A DNA stretch of 64,000 bases from DASVUC01 sp036387255 (GCA_036387255.1 DASVUC010000124.1:50883-114882), one strand, 5' to 3'; positions 8,047 to 17,172 are shown, counted from the first letter of the stretch. Program-made: numbers and translations. The notes: generated from the letters alone by a model not told the origin.

Positions 8047-8979
8047 CTAAGCCGTCGCTGGCGTAGATGGTGTGTGCGAGAGCGCGGCCTCTGCTTCTCG
8101 GATCGCGTGCCAGCGCCGGCTGGTCCAGTAGCCGAGCAAGGCGCCGACAGGTCCGGCGGTGGCGTAATCGAGGGGGAGCGGGCGCGCCAGCGCTGCCATG
8201 CCGGGTGCGATGCTGTAGACATCGCCGGTGGTCCAGGGGCCGTCGCCGAAGTAGGCGCAGATGTAGCCGAGCAAGCCTGTGACCAAGGGTGCGAGCCAGA
8301 ACCAGAAGCTCGGGCGGGAGGGAAAGATGGAATGAGCCGCGAGTGTTGCGAGGAAGGCGCTGAGTCCGACCGATGCGAGCACCTGCACTTTGCGATCGGT
8401 CTGACACAGCAGCAGCATCAGGAAGATCATCGCCATCGAAGTTGAGACGAGCGACAGCGGGCCCTGGGAAGGGAGGGTATCTTCATCGCGCGGCGGTAGG
8501 GGGGCGCGTTGCGATTCCTGGAGCACCAGGTTGTTGGCGCTGAGGATTTGAAGGACGAGCCAGCCGAGGTAGAGGATGCTGAAGAGGACGAGCAGTTCGA
8601 TCAGCAGCGCGATGAAGATTGACGGCCCATTGGCGGACATCAACGTGTAGCGAATCGGCCCGCCGCGGATGGAGAAGGCGGCGAGTCCGATGCAGGCGCA
8701 GTAAAAGCCTGCTTCGTAATGCACGACGTTGGTAATCAGTGCGGAGATCCCGAGCGCCAGGACGAAGACGACGACCGTGAGCAAAAACACGACGTGCGGC
8801 CAGGGCTGCTGCATGAGCGATGCGGAGAAGCCTGTGCGCGCCGGGATGGAGAAAACAAACGATAGCGCGAGAAACAGCGCGTAGGAGATGACTGCGCCGA
8901 CGGTAAGAAGGGTGCGGTCGCGGACGCGGTGATAGTAGCTGTTCGGGTCCAGCGGAAGTTCTTGTGTGATGGCGGTCAT
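8047..8979 (-). CDS. Multi-pass membrane protein of unknown function
   Basis: The product is 310 residues from the ATG at 8979; a 17-codon extension to 9030 is possible but does not look like a membrane-protein N-terminus. I see about eight hydrophobic segments in two blocks: residues about 25-50, 55-80, 85-105 and 120-150, then four more between about 185 and 290. A polar loop (about 155-180) separates them. Histidine, cysteine and charged residues are sparse, with no transporter or enzyme motif that I recognise. It lies 68 bases upstream of trpB on the same strand and is divergent from priA. Confidence 0.65.
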   Translation of the reverse strand: MTAITQELPLDPNSYYHRVRDRTLLTVGAVISYALFLALSFVFSIPARTGFSASLMQQPWPHVVFLLTVVVFVLALGISALITNVVHYEAGFYCACIGLAAFSIRGGPIRYTLMSANGPSIFIALLIELLVLFSILYLGWLVLQILSANNLVLQESQRAPLPPRDEDTLPSQGPLSLVSTSMAMIFLMLLLCQTDRKVQVLASVGLSAFLATLAAHSIFPSRPSFWFWLAPLVTGLLGYICAYFGDGPWTTGDVYSIAPGMAALARPLPLDYATAGPVGALLGYWTSRRWHAIREAEAALSHTPSTPATA

Positions 8980-9086
8980 GAATCGTCCTTGAGCCGCGCA
9001 GTTTATCGGGGCGGGCGTGCAATGTCTCATCGGCGAGTGAAGGGATTCTCCGCCAGTTGCACCTAACGTTTTGCAAACTGCGGTCG

Positions 9087-9101
9087 TATAATAGGGCGGT
9101 G
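9087..9101 (+). promoter_or_regulatory. priA -10 box placing the start codon at +1
   Basis: A perfect TATAAT (9087-9092) is followed by six bases and then the GTG at 9099, the position expected for the transcription start. I see no good -35 box at normal spacing and no Shine-Dalgarno, so a leaderless transcript is the simplest reading. This decides the start against the TTG at 9057. Confidence 0.5.
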
Positions 9102-11624
9102 GAGAATTTGTTCGGCGAGCTTGATATTGAAGATGCGCCGGCGGCGCCCATGCCGGAGGGGCCGTTCGCGGCGGTGGCGCTGGAGCAGGGGATCGATCGG
9201 CTGCTGGATTATTCGATTCCGAAACGGCTGATCGACTTGCTTCATGTCGGTCAGCTCGTGAAGGTGCCGTTGGGGCGGAAGAATCGGACTACCAAGGGGT
9301 ACGTGGTGTCGATCAATGCGACGACGACCTATCCGAAGATCAAACCGGTCGCGGGCATAGAAGATGAGCGCGTGCTGGTTCCGCCGAAGCTGATGGAGCT
9401 GGCTCGGTGGATGAGCCGGTATTACGTGACGCCGCTGGGTGTGGTGCTGGACAGTGTGATTCCGGCGGCGGTGAAGAAGCAGATTGGGGTGGGGTATCTG
9501 AAGATGGTGCGGCTGGCGAAGCCGCGAGAGGCGATTCAGGAAATCCTCGAGAAGACGAAGGCTCCTAAGCGGCGAGCGACCTTGGCACGGTTGCTGCTGC
9601 TGGAAGAGAATCAGTCGATCGAACTGGTGAAGCTGGCGAGCGAGGCGGGGACGAAATCGGCGACAGTGCGAAAACTGGCGAAGAGTGGGTTGATCACGAT
9701 CACGTCGCAGGTGGATTTTCCGCGGTTGACGGCGGGGGTGCGGGACGGGGCGGGGGTGGAAGCGGATATTGAGCTGAATGAAGAGCAGAAGAAGGTGCTT
9801 GAGGCGCTGTTGCCGAAGCTGAGTCGAGGCGGGGAGGCGCGAGCAAGTGGGAGTTCTAGCGCTGATGCCGAAAGAGCGCTCGCCCTACCCTCTCCGGGAG
9901 TCACGGGAGAGGGGAAAGAAGCGGCCGGTGGCGCGGCGGGATTCAGCGTTTCGCTGCTGCATGGGGTGACCGGGTCGGGGAAGACGGAGGTTTATCTTCA
10001 GTGCATTCGGAAGGTGGTGGAGGGCGGGAGGCAGGCGATTGTGCTGGTGCCGGAAATTGCGCTGACGCCTCAGACGGTGCGGCGGTTCACGGCACGCTTC
10101 AAGCGCGTTGCGATCTTGCACAGTGGGCTGACGTCGTCTGAGCGGCATCGGTATTGGCAGCAAATCTCAACCGGGATGGCGGATGTGGTGGTGGGGGCGC
10201 GCAGCGCGATCTTCGCTCCTGTTCCGGAGCTTGGGATCATCGTCGTGGATGAGGAGCACGAGGCTTCGTACAAGCAGGATACGGCGCCGCGGTACCAGGG
10301 GCGGGATGTGGCGATCAAGCGCGGGCAGATTGAGGGAGTGCCGGTGATTTTGGGGAGTGCGACGCCGTCGCTGGAAAGCTACGGGAAGGCGGCGCGCGAG
10401 GGGGAAAGTTCTGTTCAATACAAAAAAGCCCTCACCCTGCCCTCTCCCGGAGTACCGGGAGAGGGGAAGACCAGTGCAGCGCCGACGTGGCAACTGCTTA
10501 CGATGCCTTCGCGAGTGCGGGGGCTGGCGCTTCCGCATATTGAGCTGATCGACATGAAGATCGCCAACCGGTATCGCCGGGGCGTGCACTTAATCTCTGA
10601 GCGGCTGGAGCATTTGCTGCGGGCGACGGTGGAGTCGAAGAAGCAGGCGATTTTGCTCTTGAATCGGCGAGGTTACTCCAACTTTGTTTACTGCGTTTCG
10701 TGCGGGAACGTCGTGTCGTGCAAGTACTGCGACAAGACGATGACCTACCACCGGGCGGCGGGGACGCATGCGAAGAATGCCTCGGCGGCGGAGGGGGTGC
10801 ATACGGGGACGCTTCATTGCCATTACTGTTTGGCGGTGAATCCGCTGCCGGCGAATTGCCCGGTTTGTCAGAAGAAGCTTTCGCTGTTCGGGCTGGGAAC
10901 ACAGCGGGTGGAAGAGGAGATTCAGCGGAAGTTTCCGGAATTGAGGTATTCGCGGGTGGATTCGGATTCCATGCGCTCGAGCAAAGATTACGAGGAGACG
11001 CTGAAGCGGTTTGGGAATAACGAAATCCAGGTGCTGCTGGGGACGCAGATGATCGCCAAGGGTTTGGACTATCCGAACGTGACGCTCGTGGGTGTGGTGA
11101 GCGGGGATACGGCGCTGGCACTGCCGGACTTTCGGGCGAGCGAGCGAACCTTTCAGTTGATCACGCAGGTGGCGGGAAGAGCGGGGCGCGGGGATGCGCC
11201 GGGCCGGGTGGTGCTTCAGACGTTTATGCCTGAGGACCCGACAATCCAGGCGGCGATCAAGCAGGATTACGTGCGGTTTGCGAACAATGAGCTGAAGAAT
11301 CGGCGCGAGGTGGGGCTGCCTCCTTTTGCGCGGATGGTGCGGATCGTGCTTCGGGATGAGGATCAGGAGAAGCTGTTCAAGCTTGCGGAAGAGCTGGGGG
11401 CGGCGCTGAGCGAGGAGGCGGCGAAGGAGGGCGATGCGGTGAAGCTGAAAGGGCCGATGCCTTGTGCGATCAATCGCATCGCGGGGTACCACCGGAACCA
11501 GATCGTGATGTTTGCGGCGGAGGCATCGCGGCTTCAGCGCATCCTGGCGGCGGCTCGGGAGAAGGGGGCGCTGTCGAAAACAGATCGCATCGCGGTGGAT
11601 GTGGATCCAACTTCGCTGCTCTAG
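9099..11624 (+). CDS. priA: Primosomal protein N' (replication restart helicase)
   Basis: The 841-residue protein is about 110 residues longer than typical PriA. PriA recognises stalled forks and reloads the replicative helicase. The order is as usual: an N-terminal DNA-binding domain, Walker A GVTGSGKTE (about 287-295), DEEH box (about 383), zinc-binding Cys pairs VYCVSCG, CKYC, CHYC and CPVC (about 530-590), and the C-terminal helicase motifs including the GTQMIAKG segment. Extra length comes from low-complexity inserts at about residues 250-278, 438-462 and 553-570. The first two are encoded by palindromic repeats in the same reading frame. Confidence 0.95.
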   Translation: MENLFGELDIEDAPAAPMPEGPFAAVALEQGIDRLLDYSIPKRLIDLLHVGQLVKVPLGRKNRTTKGYVVSINATTTYPKIKPVAGIEDERVLVPPKLMELARWMSRYYVTPLGVVLDSVIPAAVKKQIGVGYLKMVRLAKPREAIQEILEKTKAPKRRATLARLLLLEENQSIELVKLASEAGTKSATVRKLAKSGLITITSQVDFPRLTAGVRDGAGVEADIELNEEQKKVLEALLPKLSRGGEARASGSSSADAERALALPSPGVTGEGKEAAGGAAGFSVSLLHGVTGSGKTEVYLQCIRKVVEGGRQAIVLVPEIALTPQTVRRFTARFKRVAILHSGLTSSERHRYWQQISTGMADVVVGARSAIFAPVPELGIIVVDEEHEASYKQDTAPRYQGRDVAIKRGQIEGVPVILGSATPSLESYGKAAREGESSVQYKKALTLPSPGVPGEGKTSAAPTWQLLTMPSRVRGLALPHIELIDMKIANRYRRGVHLISERLEHLLRATVESKKQAILLLNRRGYSNFVYCVSCGNVVSCKYCDKTMTYHRAAGTHAKNASAAEGVHTGTLHCHYCLAVNPLPANCPVCQKKLSLFGLGTQRVEEEIQRKFPELRYSRVDSDSMRSSKDYEETLKRFGNNEIQVLLGTQMIAKGLDYPNVTLVGVVSGDTALALPDFRASERTFQLITQVAGRAGRGDAPGRVVLQTFMPEDPTIQAAIKQDYVRFANNELKNRREVGLPPFARMVRIVLRDEDQEKLFKLAEELGAALSEEAAKEGDAVKLKGPMPCAINRIAGYHRNQIVMFAAEASRLQRILAAAREKGALSKTDRIAVDVDPTSLL
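9877..9917. repeat. Palindromic element inside priA, copy 1
   Basis: Arms CCCTCTCC (9888-9895) and GGAGAGGG (9906-9913) flank a 10-base loop. The element is translated in frame as L-P-S-P-G-V-T-G-E-G-K, about 23 residues before the Walker A motif. It closely resembles copy 2 at 10429-10469. Confidence 0.8.
10429..10469. repeat. Palindromic element inside priA, copy 2
   Basis: Perfect 11-bp arms (10440-10450 and 10455-10465) flank a 4-base loop. The translation, L-P-S-P-G-V-P-G-E-G-K, uses the same frame of the element as copy 1, and it sits between helicase motifs in a loop that other PriA proteins lack. Confidence 0.85.
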
Positions 11625-11670
11625 CTGCTGCGAGCATGAGAGGTCAGACGTCGCCAATGGGACGTCGCCT

Positions 11671-12321
11671 TCAGCGCTTCAGCTTTTTCTCAATGTCGTG
11701 TGCAAGTTCTCGCTCGAGCATGCGATCTCTGCCGGTGGCGTACCAGTAGACGTGGGGGAGGTAGACGCCGCGGTCGGTCTCTCTGGTGCCGAGGGTTGGA
11801 TTTTTTGGGGTGGCCATCGAGGAGCGCAGGTAGGCTTCGGAGCTGATGGGTTGCTCGGCTTGCGCGTAGCGTTCAACGAGCACGCAGGGGGACATGACGA
11901 ATTTACCGCCTTCGCGCTCGATCTCGAACCGCACGGTTCGACGGTAGGTGGCGATGGAGTTGTTGGCGACGCCCGCGGCATCGCCGGTGTTGTGGGCCCA
12001 GAGTTCAAAGAATTGCTGGCCCACGAGGGGCTCGGTGGTCATCAGTCCGCTGCGGAGTTCCTGCCGGTCCAGGCGAAAGCCGTACTCGCGGGCAACGTCG
12101 GCGCAGGCGTTCCAGAGCTTGGTGAAGCTTGGCCCCGTCACCGTCACCACCGCGGGTTGGGTTGTCCAGTAATAGGGCTGGGTCGTTACAAGGTTGGCGG
12201 GAGTTGTGGTGGGCGTGGTGATGGGCGGCATGGGCGCATCGGAAACTGCACAGCCGGCGCCGGAGAGGGCGAGCTTGATGCAGCAGAGCACCACAATCGA
12301 CAGCGGGATGGAGCGACGCAT
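11671..12321 (-). CDS. Putative envelope lipoprotein, 216 aa
   Basis: The signal sequence ends in a clear lipobox (S-G-A-G-C, Cys24), followed by a Thr/Pro/Gln-rich linker (about 30-60) typical of exported proteins in this genome. The remaining globular part (about 60-216) starts with a predicted helix (FTKLWNACADVAREYGF) and then alternating strands. I do not recognise the family. It is divergent from the FG-GAP gene at 12515 and converges on priA with 46 bases between the stop codons. Confidence 0.7.
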   Translation of the reverse strand: MRRSIPLSIVVLCCIKLALSGAGCAVSDAPMPPITTPTTTPANLVTTQPYYWTTQPAVVTVTGPSFTKLWNACADVAREYGFRLDRQELRSGLMTTEPLVGQQFFELWAHNTGDAAGVANNSIATYRRTVRFEIEREGGKFVMSPCVLVERYAQAEQPISSEAYLRSSMATPKNPTLGTRETDRGVYLPHVYWYATGRDRMLERELAHDIEKKLKR

Positions 12322-12514
12322 CGGGTGAGTTTATACCGCCATCGAGAGGAGCGTGCGAGACAGTCGGAGGGACTTCACCATCCCGTGCAACCTTGTGCGG
12401 GATTGTCCGTCTGAGCATCGGCAGGACATTCACCTGGAGACGTCTGGGTGAGGCGCAGTTTATTGTTGTGTCCTCAGCACCGCGGGTTACGATAGAATCG
12501 TCAGGGAGATCCAC

Positions 12515-13801
12515 ATGAAGGCGCTATTCCGTTCCTCTTGGCTGGGGTCCGCCGCGGCGGCGGTGGTTTCTGCAACAGCGCTGGCAGCGCCGGCGACGCA
12601 GCCTTCGGCTGGGTTGGATCCGGAATTGCTGTCACCGACGAAGCTGACCAGCGCGCGAGGGGATGTCGATGCGGAGGGAGGTTATGCGGCTCCCGCTTTT
12701 GGCGACGTCGACGGGGACGGGGTGAAAGATCTGCTCGTGGGGCAGTTCAAAGATGGCTCGTGCAAGGTGTACAAGAACGTTGGCACGAATGAGAAGCCGA
12801 ACTTCGCAAAGTGGGTTTGGCTCAAGGCGCAGGGGGATTACGCCCATGTCGGCTATGGCTGAGCGATCGCCCTGATGAGTCCACAGTTGGTGGACCTCGA
12901 TAACGACGGCAACCTCGATCTTCTCTCCGGCTCTTATGCTCCGGGGGAGCTGTTTCTCTTCCGCAACCGGGGGGACCAAACGTTTGCGCGGCCGAAGCGC
13001 GTGCGCGACAAGGACGGCGCGTGCATCACCGTTGGCGCGGGCACGACTGCGTTCGCGGCTGATTGGGACGATGACCGCAGGCCAGACATCATCGTCGGGA
13101 CGATGAGCGGCGAGCTGTTTTTGATCCCGAACATTGGAACCAGGGAGAAAGCGAGCTTTGGCGCGGCGATGCCGCTGACGTCGGATGGGCGGGCAATCCG
13201 TGCGGGCGCTTCGCATGCTGCGCCGGCGGTGGCGGATTGGGACGGCGACGGGCTGCCGGATTTATTCGTCGGCACTGGGCAGGGAAGTGTTTTGCTGTAT
13301 CGCGGGATTGGACGCGATGAGAGTCACAAGCTCAAGCTCGCGCCGCCGCGCACGCTGGTTCCGGCGTCAACCGCGGATGCGAATCTTGAGGCGCAGGGTG
13401 TTGGACGGGCGCATCCGTGGGGAGGGTTCGTGCGCGTGAACGTCGCGGATTTCAACGGCGACGGCCGCGCGGATCTTCTGGTTGGAGATGTGAACGATGA
13501 GCTGATCCCTATCGACGGGATGAGCTCCGAGCAGGAGAAAGAGCACCAGGCGGCCGAGGCGGAGTATCGCAAGGCGGAGCAGGAGTATCGGGCGACCGTG
13601 ACCCTCGTCACGTCGATGAACTTGAAGAACAAGAGCGACGATCCAAACAGCTGCGACTTCAGTCATGATCCGCGCGTCGTCGGCGCGCGGGAGAAGATGG
13701 AAGCGGCGCAGGAGAAACGGCTTGGCTTCTACAGCGCGTACAAGCGCCATGGATACGTCTGGCTATTCCAGCGGAAGCCGGCGTCGCAGGCGAGCCGGTA
13801 G
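12515..13801 (+). CDS. Secreted FG-GAP/VCBS repeat protein with an in-frame TGA at codon 116
   Basis: A single frame runs 12515-13801, interrupted only by the TGA at 12860-12862. It starts with an Ala-rich signal peptide (about residues 1-25) behind a GGGAG ribosome site. At least five calcium-loop repeats of the type D.DGDG..DLLVG lie on both sides of the TGA: about residues 67-79, 129-140, then three more up to about 330. A Glu/Ala/Arg-rich helical segment (about 332-365) interrupts the last part. Such proteins fold as extracellular beta-propellers. The codon after the TGA continues the same fold (SPQLVDLDNDG), so the halves belong together. Either the gene carries a nonsense mutation, or the TGA is read as an amino acid. 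A hairpin follows it. Confidence 0.75.
12860..12901 (+). promoter_or_regulatory. In-frame TGA with downstream hairpin (candidate bacterial SECIS)
   Basis: A perfect 6-bp stem (12879-12884 with 12890-12895) carries the 5-base loop AGTTG, which starts 23 bases after the TGA. Outer pairing of ATCG (12866-12869) with CGAT (12898-12901) can extend it. Distance and a G within the first two loop bases agree with bacterial selenocysteine insertion elements as I know them, but short hairpins are common in GC-rich DNA. No sel genes are in the window. Confidence 0.3.
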
Positions 13802-13857
13802 ATTCTGAATATCGTTAAAAAGTAGCAGGGGGCGTTTTGCCCGAGAAGAGAAGAGAC

Positions 13858-13882
13858 ATGGTCGAGATGCCCATGCCACGGG
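13858..13882. repeat. CATGGGCG-TCT-CGCCCATG family, half copy
   Basis: This is a degenerate single arm of the family seen in full at 44327-44390, in the gap between the FG-GAP gene and the 3' end of lptD. About three positions differ from the consensus arm. Confidence 0.5.
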
Positions 13883-13884
13883 GG

Positions 13885-16875
13885 TCATCGTCCGCGTCCG
13901 AAGATGTCCTGGAAACCGGTGCTGCTGAAACCTGCGCCGAGGCCTTCGGGGTAGAGGGCGAAGCTGAAGCCGGATTCGTCTTCAACTTCGTCGCGATAGA
14001 TCGAGAGGACAACGAAGAAGCGGTCGAACTTGCGGGTGAGCGAGATCGACTGGAGCACGTCGTGGCGTTCGCCGAAGTCGAAGCTCTCCCGCAGCATCAC
14101 GCTGTACTTGGATGAGATCTGGTATTGCACGGCAACGGTGGTGATGGCGGAGTTGAGCTCTTCGATGTACCGGGTGCCGACGAAATAGCCGACGCGATCG
14201 CCTCGCCGGGCGGCGAAGCCGACGGCAGCGGTGGCGAGGTTGCTCTTCTCCATGTTCCACTGCGCGTCGGCGAGCAACACGCTGGTGTCGCTGATGCGCC
14301 AAATGGCCTCGCCGTTGACGGAGTCGCGGGGGATGGAGGCCTCAGGGAGCGTGGGAAAGAACAGGCCGCGAAAGTCGCTGGGCGGAATCACCGATTCCGG
14401 AGGCTTATTCGTGTACCACGTAGCTTCGACATTCAACGTGAAGAAGTCGACGGAGCGTTCGTTGCCTGGACCGCCCCGCTTGGTCTGCCAGCGCTGACGC
14501 AATCCCACTGATGCGGCCGAGACGTCGTTGATGGCATCGACATCCTGGTCATAGATGTAAACATCCTGCCGATCCTGGGTCTGCGCTGCGGTGAAAAGGT
14601 GCAGTTCCGGCTCGATCACGTGGCGCACGCGGTGAATGTCGAAGAAGTCGGAGTTCACGTCGTTGTTCAGCTTCCAGAACGAGGTGTTCACCCGCACACC
14701 GGCCGCGCTGTAGAAGCGGTTGAGCTGACCGAGATCGGGCGAGTCTGTGTAGCCGGTGTAGCGTCCCTGCACGTAGGGCATGACGCGAAGCTGCTGGATG
14801 GAGAAGGGGAAATCGACTTCTTCGCGGAAGTCGCCGCGATAGACAATTTCGCCTGTGGTGCCGGTGGTCCCGAGGGCGGGATATCCGGGCAGAACGGCTT
14901 CGACGCCTCGCCGGGCGTTCGGTGAGCGGAAGCCGAGCTCCGCGAGATTCGCCTGGCCGGTCATGAAGCGGTTGCCGGAGAGGGTGTTGTTGGAGATGAG
15001 CGTGAGCTTGTCGTCAAACATACTCTCGCCGATGCGGTGATAGCCGATCTCGGGGAGGCGCTCGATCTCGAAGGGATGGTCGTTGGTGGTCTGCGGAAAA
15101 CCCGGAATGCGCGGCCCGAATGTCCTCACGTCCTGATACAGGTCGGCAGATGTGACGATGTGATTCGGCTGGAAGCTGGCGAGCAAGGTCAGCGCCTCGC
15201 TGTCCTTCTGCTTCTTCGCGTAGAAGCTGGTCTGAAGCGGATCACCGTTATTGAATTCATTCTCGAACCACTGTTCGAGGAAGTTGGGATCGGAGACCCA
15301 GCCGCTGGTGAGCTGCACTTGCCAGTCGTTGGGCAGAAACTGCTGATGCTGCCAGCGAATGCGGCCGCGGAAGGTTTCCTCTGGAGCGATGTCGCGGCGG
15401 CGCCGGCCCAGGTCGTCGATGCCCTGGTCGTTGGGGACGAAGTAGGAGTTGAATTCGCCCTGGAAGTTGAAGGCTTTCTTGGTCGTGTCGGTGACGAAGC
15501 CGCCGCCGTAGTCGATGTTCAGTCCGGCCGCGGGTCCGCGCTCGGCGAAGTAATCGGCGCGTAAACCGATGTCCAGATCCGGCGGCGGGAGGTAGCCGAG
15601 CGCCTCCATCACACCCCATTCGGTCCGGACGCCGAAGCCGAACCGGCGGTTGTCTTCGATCTGGATCCCGCGCAGGGCGGTGCCGCGCTGGGTGAACTCA
15701 CCGCCCATGACGGGCCAATAGAAGAACGGAAAGTTAAACATCCGGAGGGTGACATTGTCTCCCTCGAACTGGGTGAGCGAGCCGTAGCGGGGGTCGCCCG
15801 TGTCGACTTCGCGGACGTAGGCCTTCTCGGCACGAACGCTGTAAGAAGGGACGGCGAAGGAGCTCGTCGTCAGCTCCGCGTGGTCGACTTTGAATTCATT
15901 TTCGGATAGCTGGCGCACCGTCTGGGCGCGGACGACGATGGGGATCGTCGCCTTGGGGTCCATGGTGCGGATGACGGCGTTGGTGAGGTAAGCGCGATCG
16001 GTTGCGAACTCATAATAAACCCGATTCGCGGTCATCCGCTGTTCGGGCTGATTAACCTGAGCGCCGCTCTGGCTGATGCGAACGTCACCTTCCAGGTAGG
16101 CGGCGGTAATGGCCTCCTCGATTGCGGAGATGGGCGGCAGCGACTGCACGTCACGCAGGCGGTTAAGCGTCGTGAAGAGCACAGCGCGGCTCGCCTGCAT
16201 CTCGAGCACACGGCCGCTGCGCTCCTGTCGCGAGAGTGAAACGCCGCTCGGAAACACGACCGCGAGTTTGCCGTCGCTGCTGGTGATACCGTGGAAGGTG
16301 CCGTGGAAGAGTGTCGGCGCGCTGCGCACTGGGGGATAATTGGTTGAGCCGGGGGCGGGAGCGGTGGATGCTTGCGTTGTTGCCGGTGTGGTCTGCGGCA
16401 GCGGCAGGGTGGTGGTTGTAGCCAGTGGGGGCGTCAGGTTTGCGTCCCGCAGTTCTGAAGCATCCTGGAACAGAACTGAATTGGTGTCATCCTGGGGGAT
16501 GCGCTCGTTGGCGGTGATGCGGATGTTCTTACGAACCTGTGCGTTCACGAGCAGCCTGCTGCCGGTACGGGTGACTTCGGACTGTTTCAGGCTGGCGTTG
16601 CCAAGGAGGGCAATGGTGGCGTTTTGTTCGTCGCTGCCGCTTGTGGTGGAGGGCGTAAGCCAGATGACGGCGTTATCGGCATTGAGTTGTGCCCGATCCA
16701 GCGTGATGGAGACGGGGCCGATGAGTTCAATGACGCCCGAGCGCTCCTGCTGCCAGGTGGCGGCGCGATCGGCTTTGATGAGCATGGCGTCGCTCGGGGG
16801 CTGGTATTGAGCGAAAACCGGATGTGAGAAGAGCCCCACCGCCAGCAGTGCAATTACGATCCCGCCGCAGCGCAC
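13885..16875 (-). CDS. lptD: LPS-assembly outer-membrane protein LptD/OstA
   Basis: The 996-residue protein starts at a GTG with a strong AAAGGAG site 8 bases upstream. A signal peptide (residues 1-22) precedes an OstA/LptA-like beta-jellyroll domain (about 28-360), recognisable by the 'AD.A..W' and 'A.RVYYEFATDRAYLTNAVI' patterns. It carries a Thr/Pro-rich insert near 150-190. The segment FNFPFFYWPVMGG (about 385) marks entry to the C-terminal barrel, which ends in aromatic beta strands. I see no cysteine after the signal peptide, so it cannot form the disulfides that mature E. coli LptD. Its presence implies an outer membrane carrying LPS or a similar glycolipid. Confidence 0.88.
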   Translation of the reverse strand: MRCGGIVIALLAVGLFSHPVFAQYQPPSDAMLIKADRAATWQQERSGVIELIGPVSITLDRAQLNADNAVIWLTPSTTSGSDEQNATIALLGNASLKQSEVTRTGSRLLVNAQVRKNIRITANERIPQDDTNSVLFQDASELRDANLTPPLATTTTLPLPQTTPATTQASTAPAPGSTNYPPVRSAPTLFHGTFHGITSSDGKLAVVFPSGVSLSRQERSGRVLEMQASRAVLFTTLNRLRDVQSLPPISAIEEAITAAYLEGDVRISQSGAQVNQPEQRMTANRVYYEFATDRAYLTNAVIRTMDPKATIPIVVRAQTVRQLSENEFKVDHAELTTSSFAVPSYSVRAEKAYVREVDTGDPRYGSLTQFEGDNVTLRMFNFPFFYWPVMGGEFTQRGTALRGIQIEDNRRFGFGVRTEWGVMEALGYLPPPDLDIGLRADYFAERGPAAGLNIDYGGGFVTDTTKKAFNFQGEFNSYFVPNDQGIDDLGRRRRDIAPEETFRGRIRWQHQQFLPNDWQVQLTSGWVSDPNFLEQWFENEFNNGDPLQTSFYAKKQKDSEALTLLASFQPNHIVTSADLYQDVRTFGPRIPGFPQTTNDHPFEIERLPEIGYHRIGESMFDDKLTLISNNTLSGNRFMTGQANLAELGFRSPNARRGVEAVLPGYPALGTTGTTGEIVYRGDFREEVDFPFSIQQLRVMPYVQGRYTGYTDSPDLGQLNRFYSAAGVRVNTSFWKLNNDVNSDFFDIHRVRHVIEPELHLFTAAQTQDRQDVYIYDQDVDAINDVSAASVGLRQRWQTKRGGPGNERSVDFFTLNVEATWYTNKPPESVIPPSDFRGLFFPTLPEASIPRDSVNGEAIWRISDTSVLLADAQWNMEKSNLATAAVGFAARRGDRVGYFVGTRYIEELNSAITTVAVQYQISSKYSVMLRESFDFGERHDVLQSISLTRKFDRFFVVLSIYRDEVEDESGFSFALYPEGLGAGFSSTGFQDIFGRGR

Positions 16876-17172
16876 TGGCGGACTCCTTTAGTCTTGAACT
16901 GAGCAAACATTCCGTGACGGCGGGCATTATAGAAGCGAGCGCGAGGGTTGCAACGAATGGCGTTGGGAGTGACGGGGCGGCGGTCGGATGGCCGGCAGGT
17001 GCAAAGCCCTCGTTGCGTCACCCGCTTGGATAGGGGACAGCGGCAGGGGCCGGGGGAAACCAAACTCACGGTGGGGCGTCGAAATAGCTGATAATCCTTT
17101 ATCGCCACTGGCTACAATAGCCCGTTCGCACAACGCCGCTCGTCTTTGTCACATTCTCGCAAGGAGCCGCCA
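16876..17172. other. Divergent intergenic region between lptD and sppA
   Basis: This 297-base interval holds the lptD promoter and ribosome site on the minus strand and, on the plus strand, a -10-like TACAAT (17113-17118) and the sppA ribosome site AAGGAG (17161-17166). I see no gene, RNA or clear terminator. Confidence 0.5.
16926..16953 (-). promoter_or_regulatory. Predicted lptD promoter
   Basis: On the minus strand TTGCAA (16953-16948) and a perfect TATAAT (16931-16926) are separated by 16 bases, about 50 bases upstream of the lptD GTG. This is the best sigma70-type match I found in the window. Confidence 0.6.

Noticed and set aside
12515..12862. Two separate genes for the FG-GAP protein (12515-12862 and 12875-13801)
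   Set aside because: Both parts are in the same frame, the second has no signal peptide or ribosome site, and the repeats continue across the TGA; one interrupted gene fits better.
13829..13842. Short GGGC-CGCCC-type hairpin as an lptD terminator
   Set aside because: The stem is only 4 bp and the T-rich stretch on the minus strand is separated by several bases; too weak to list as a terminator.
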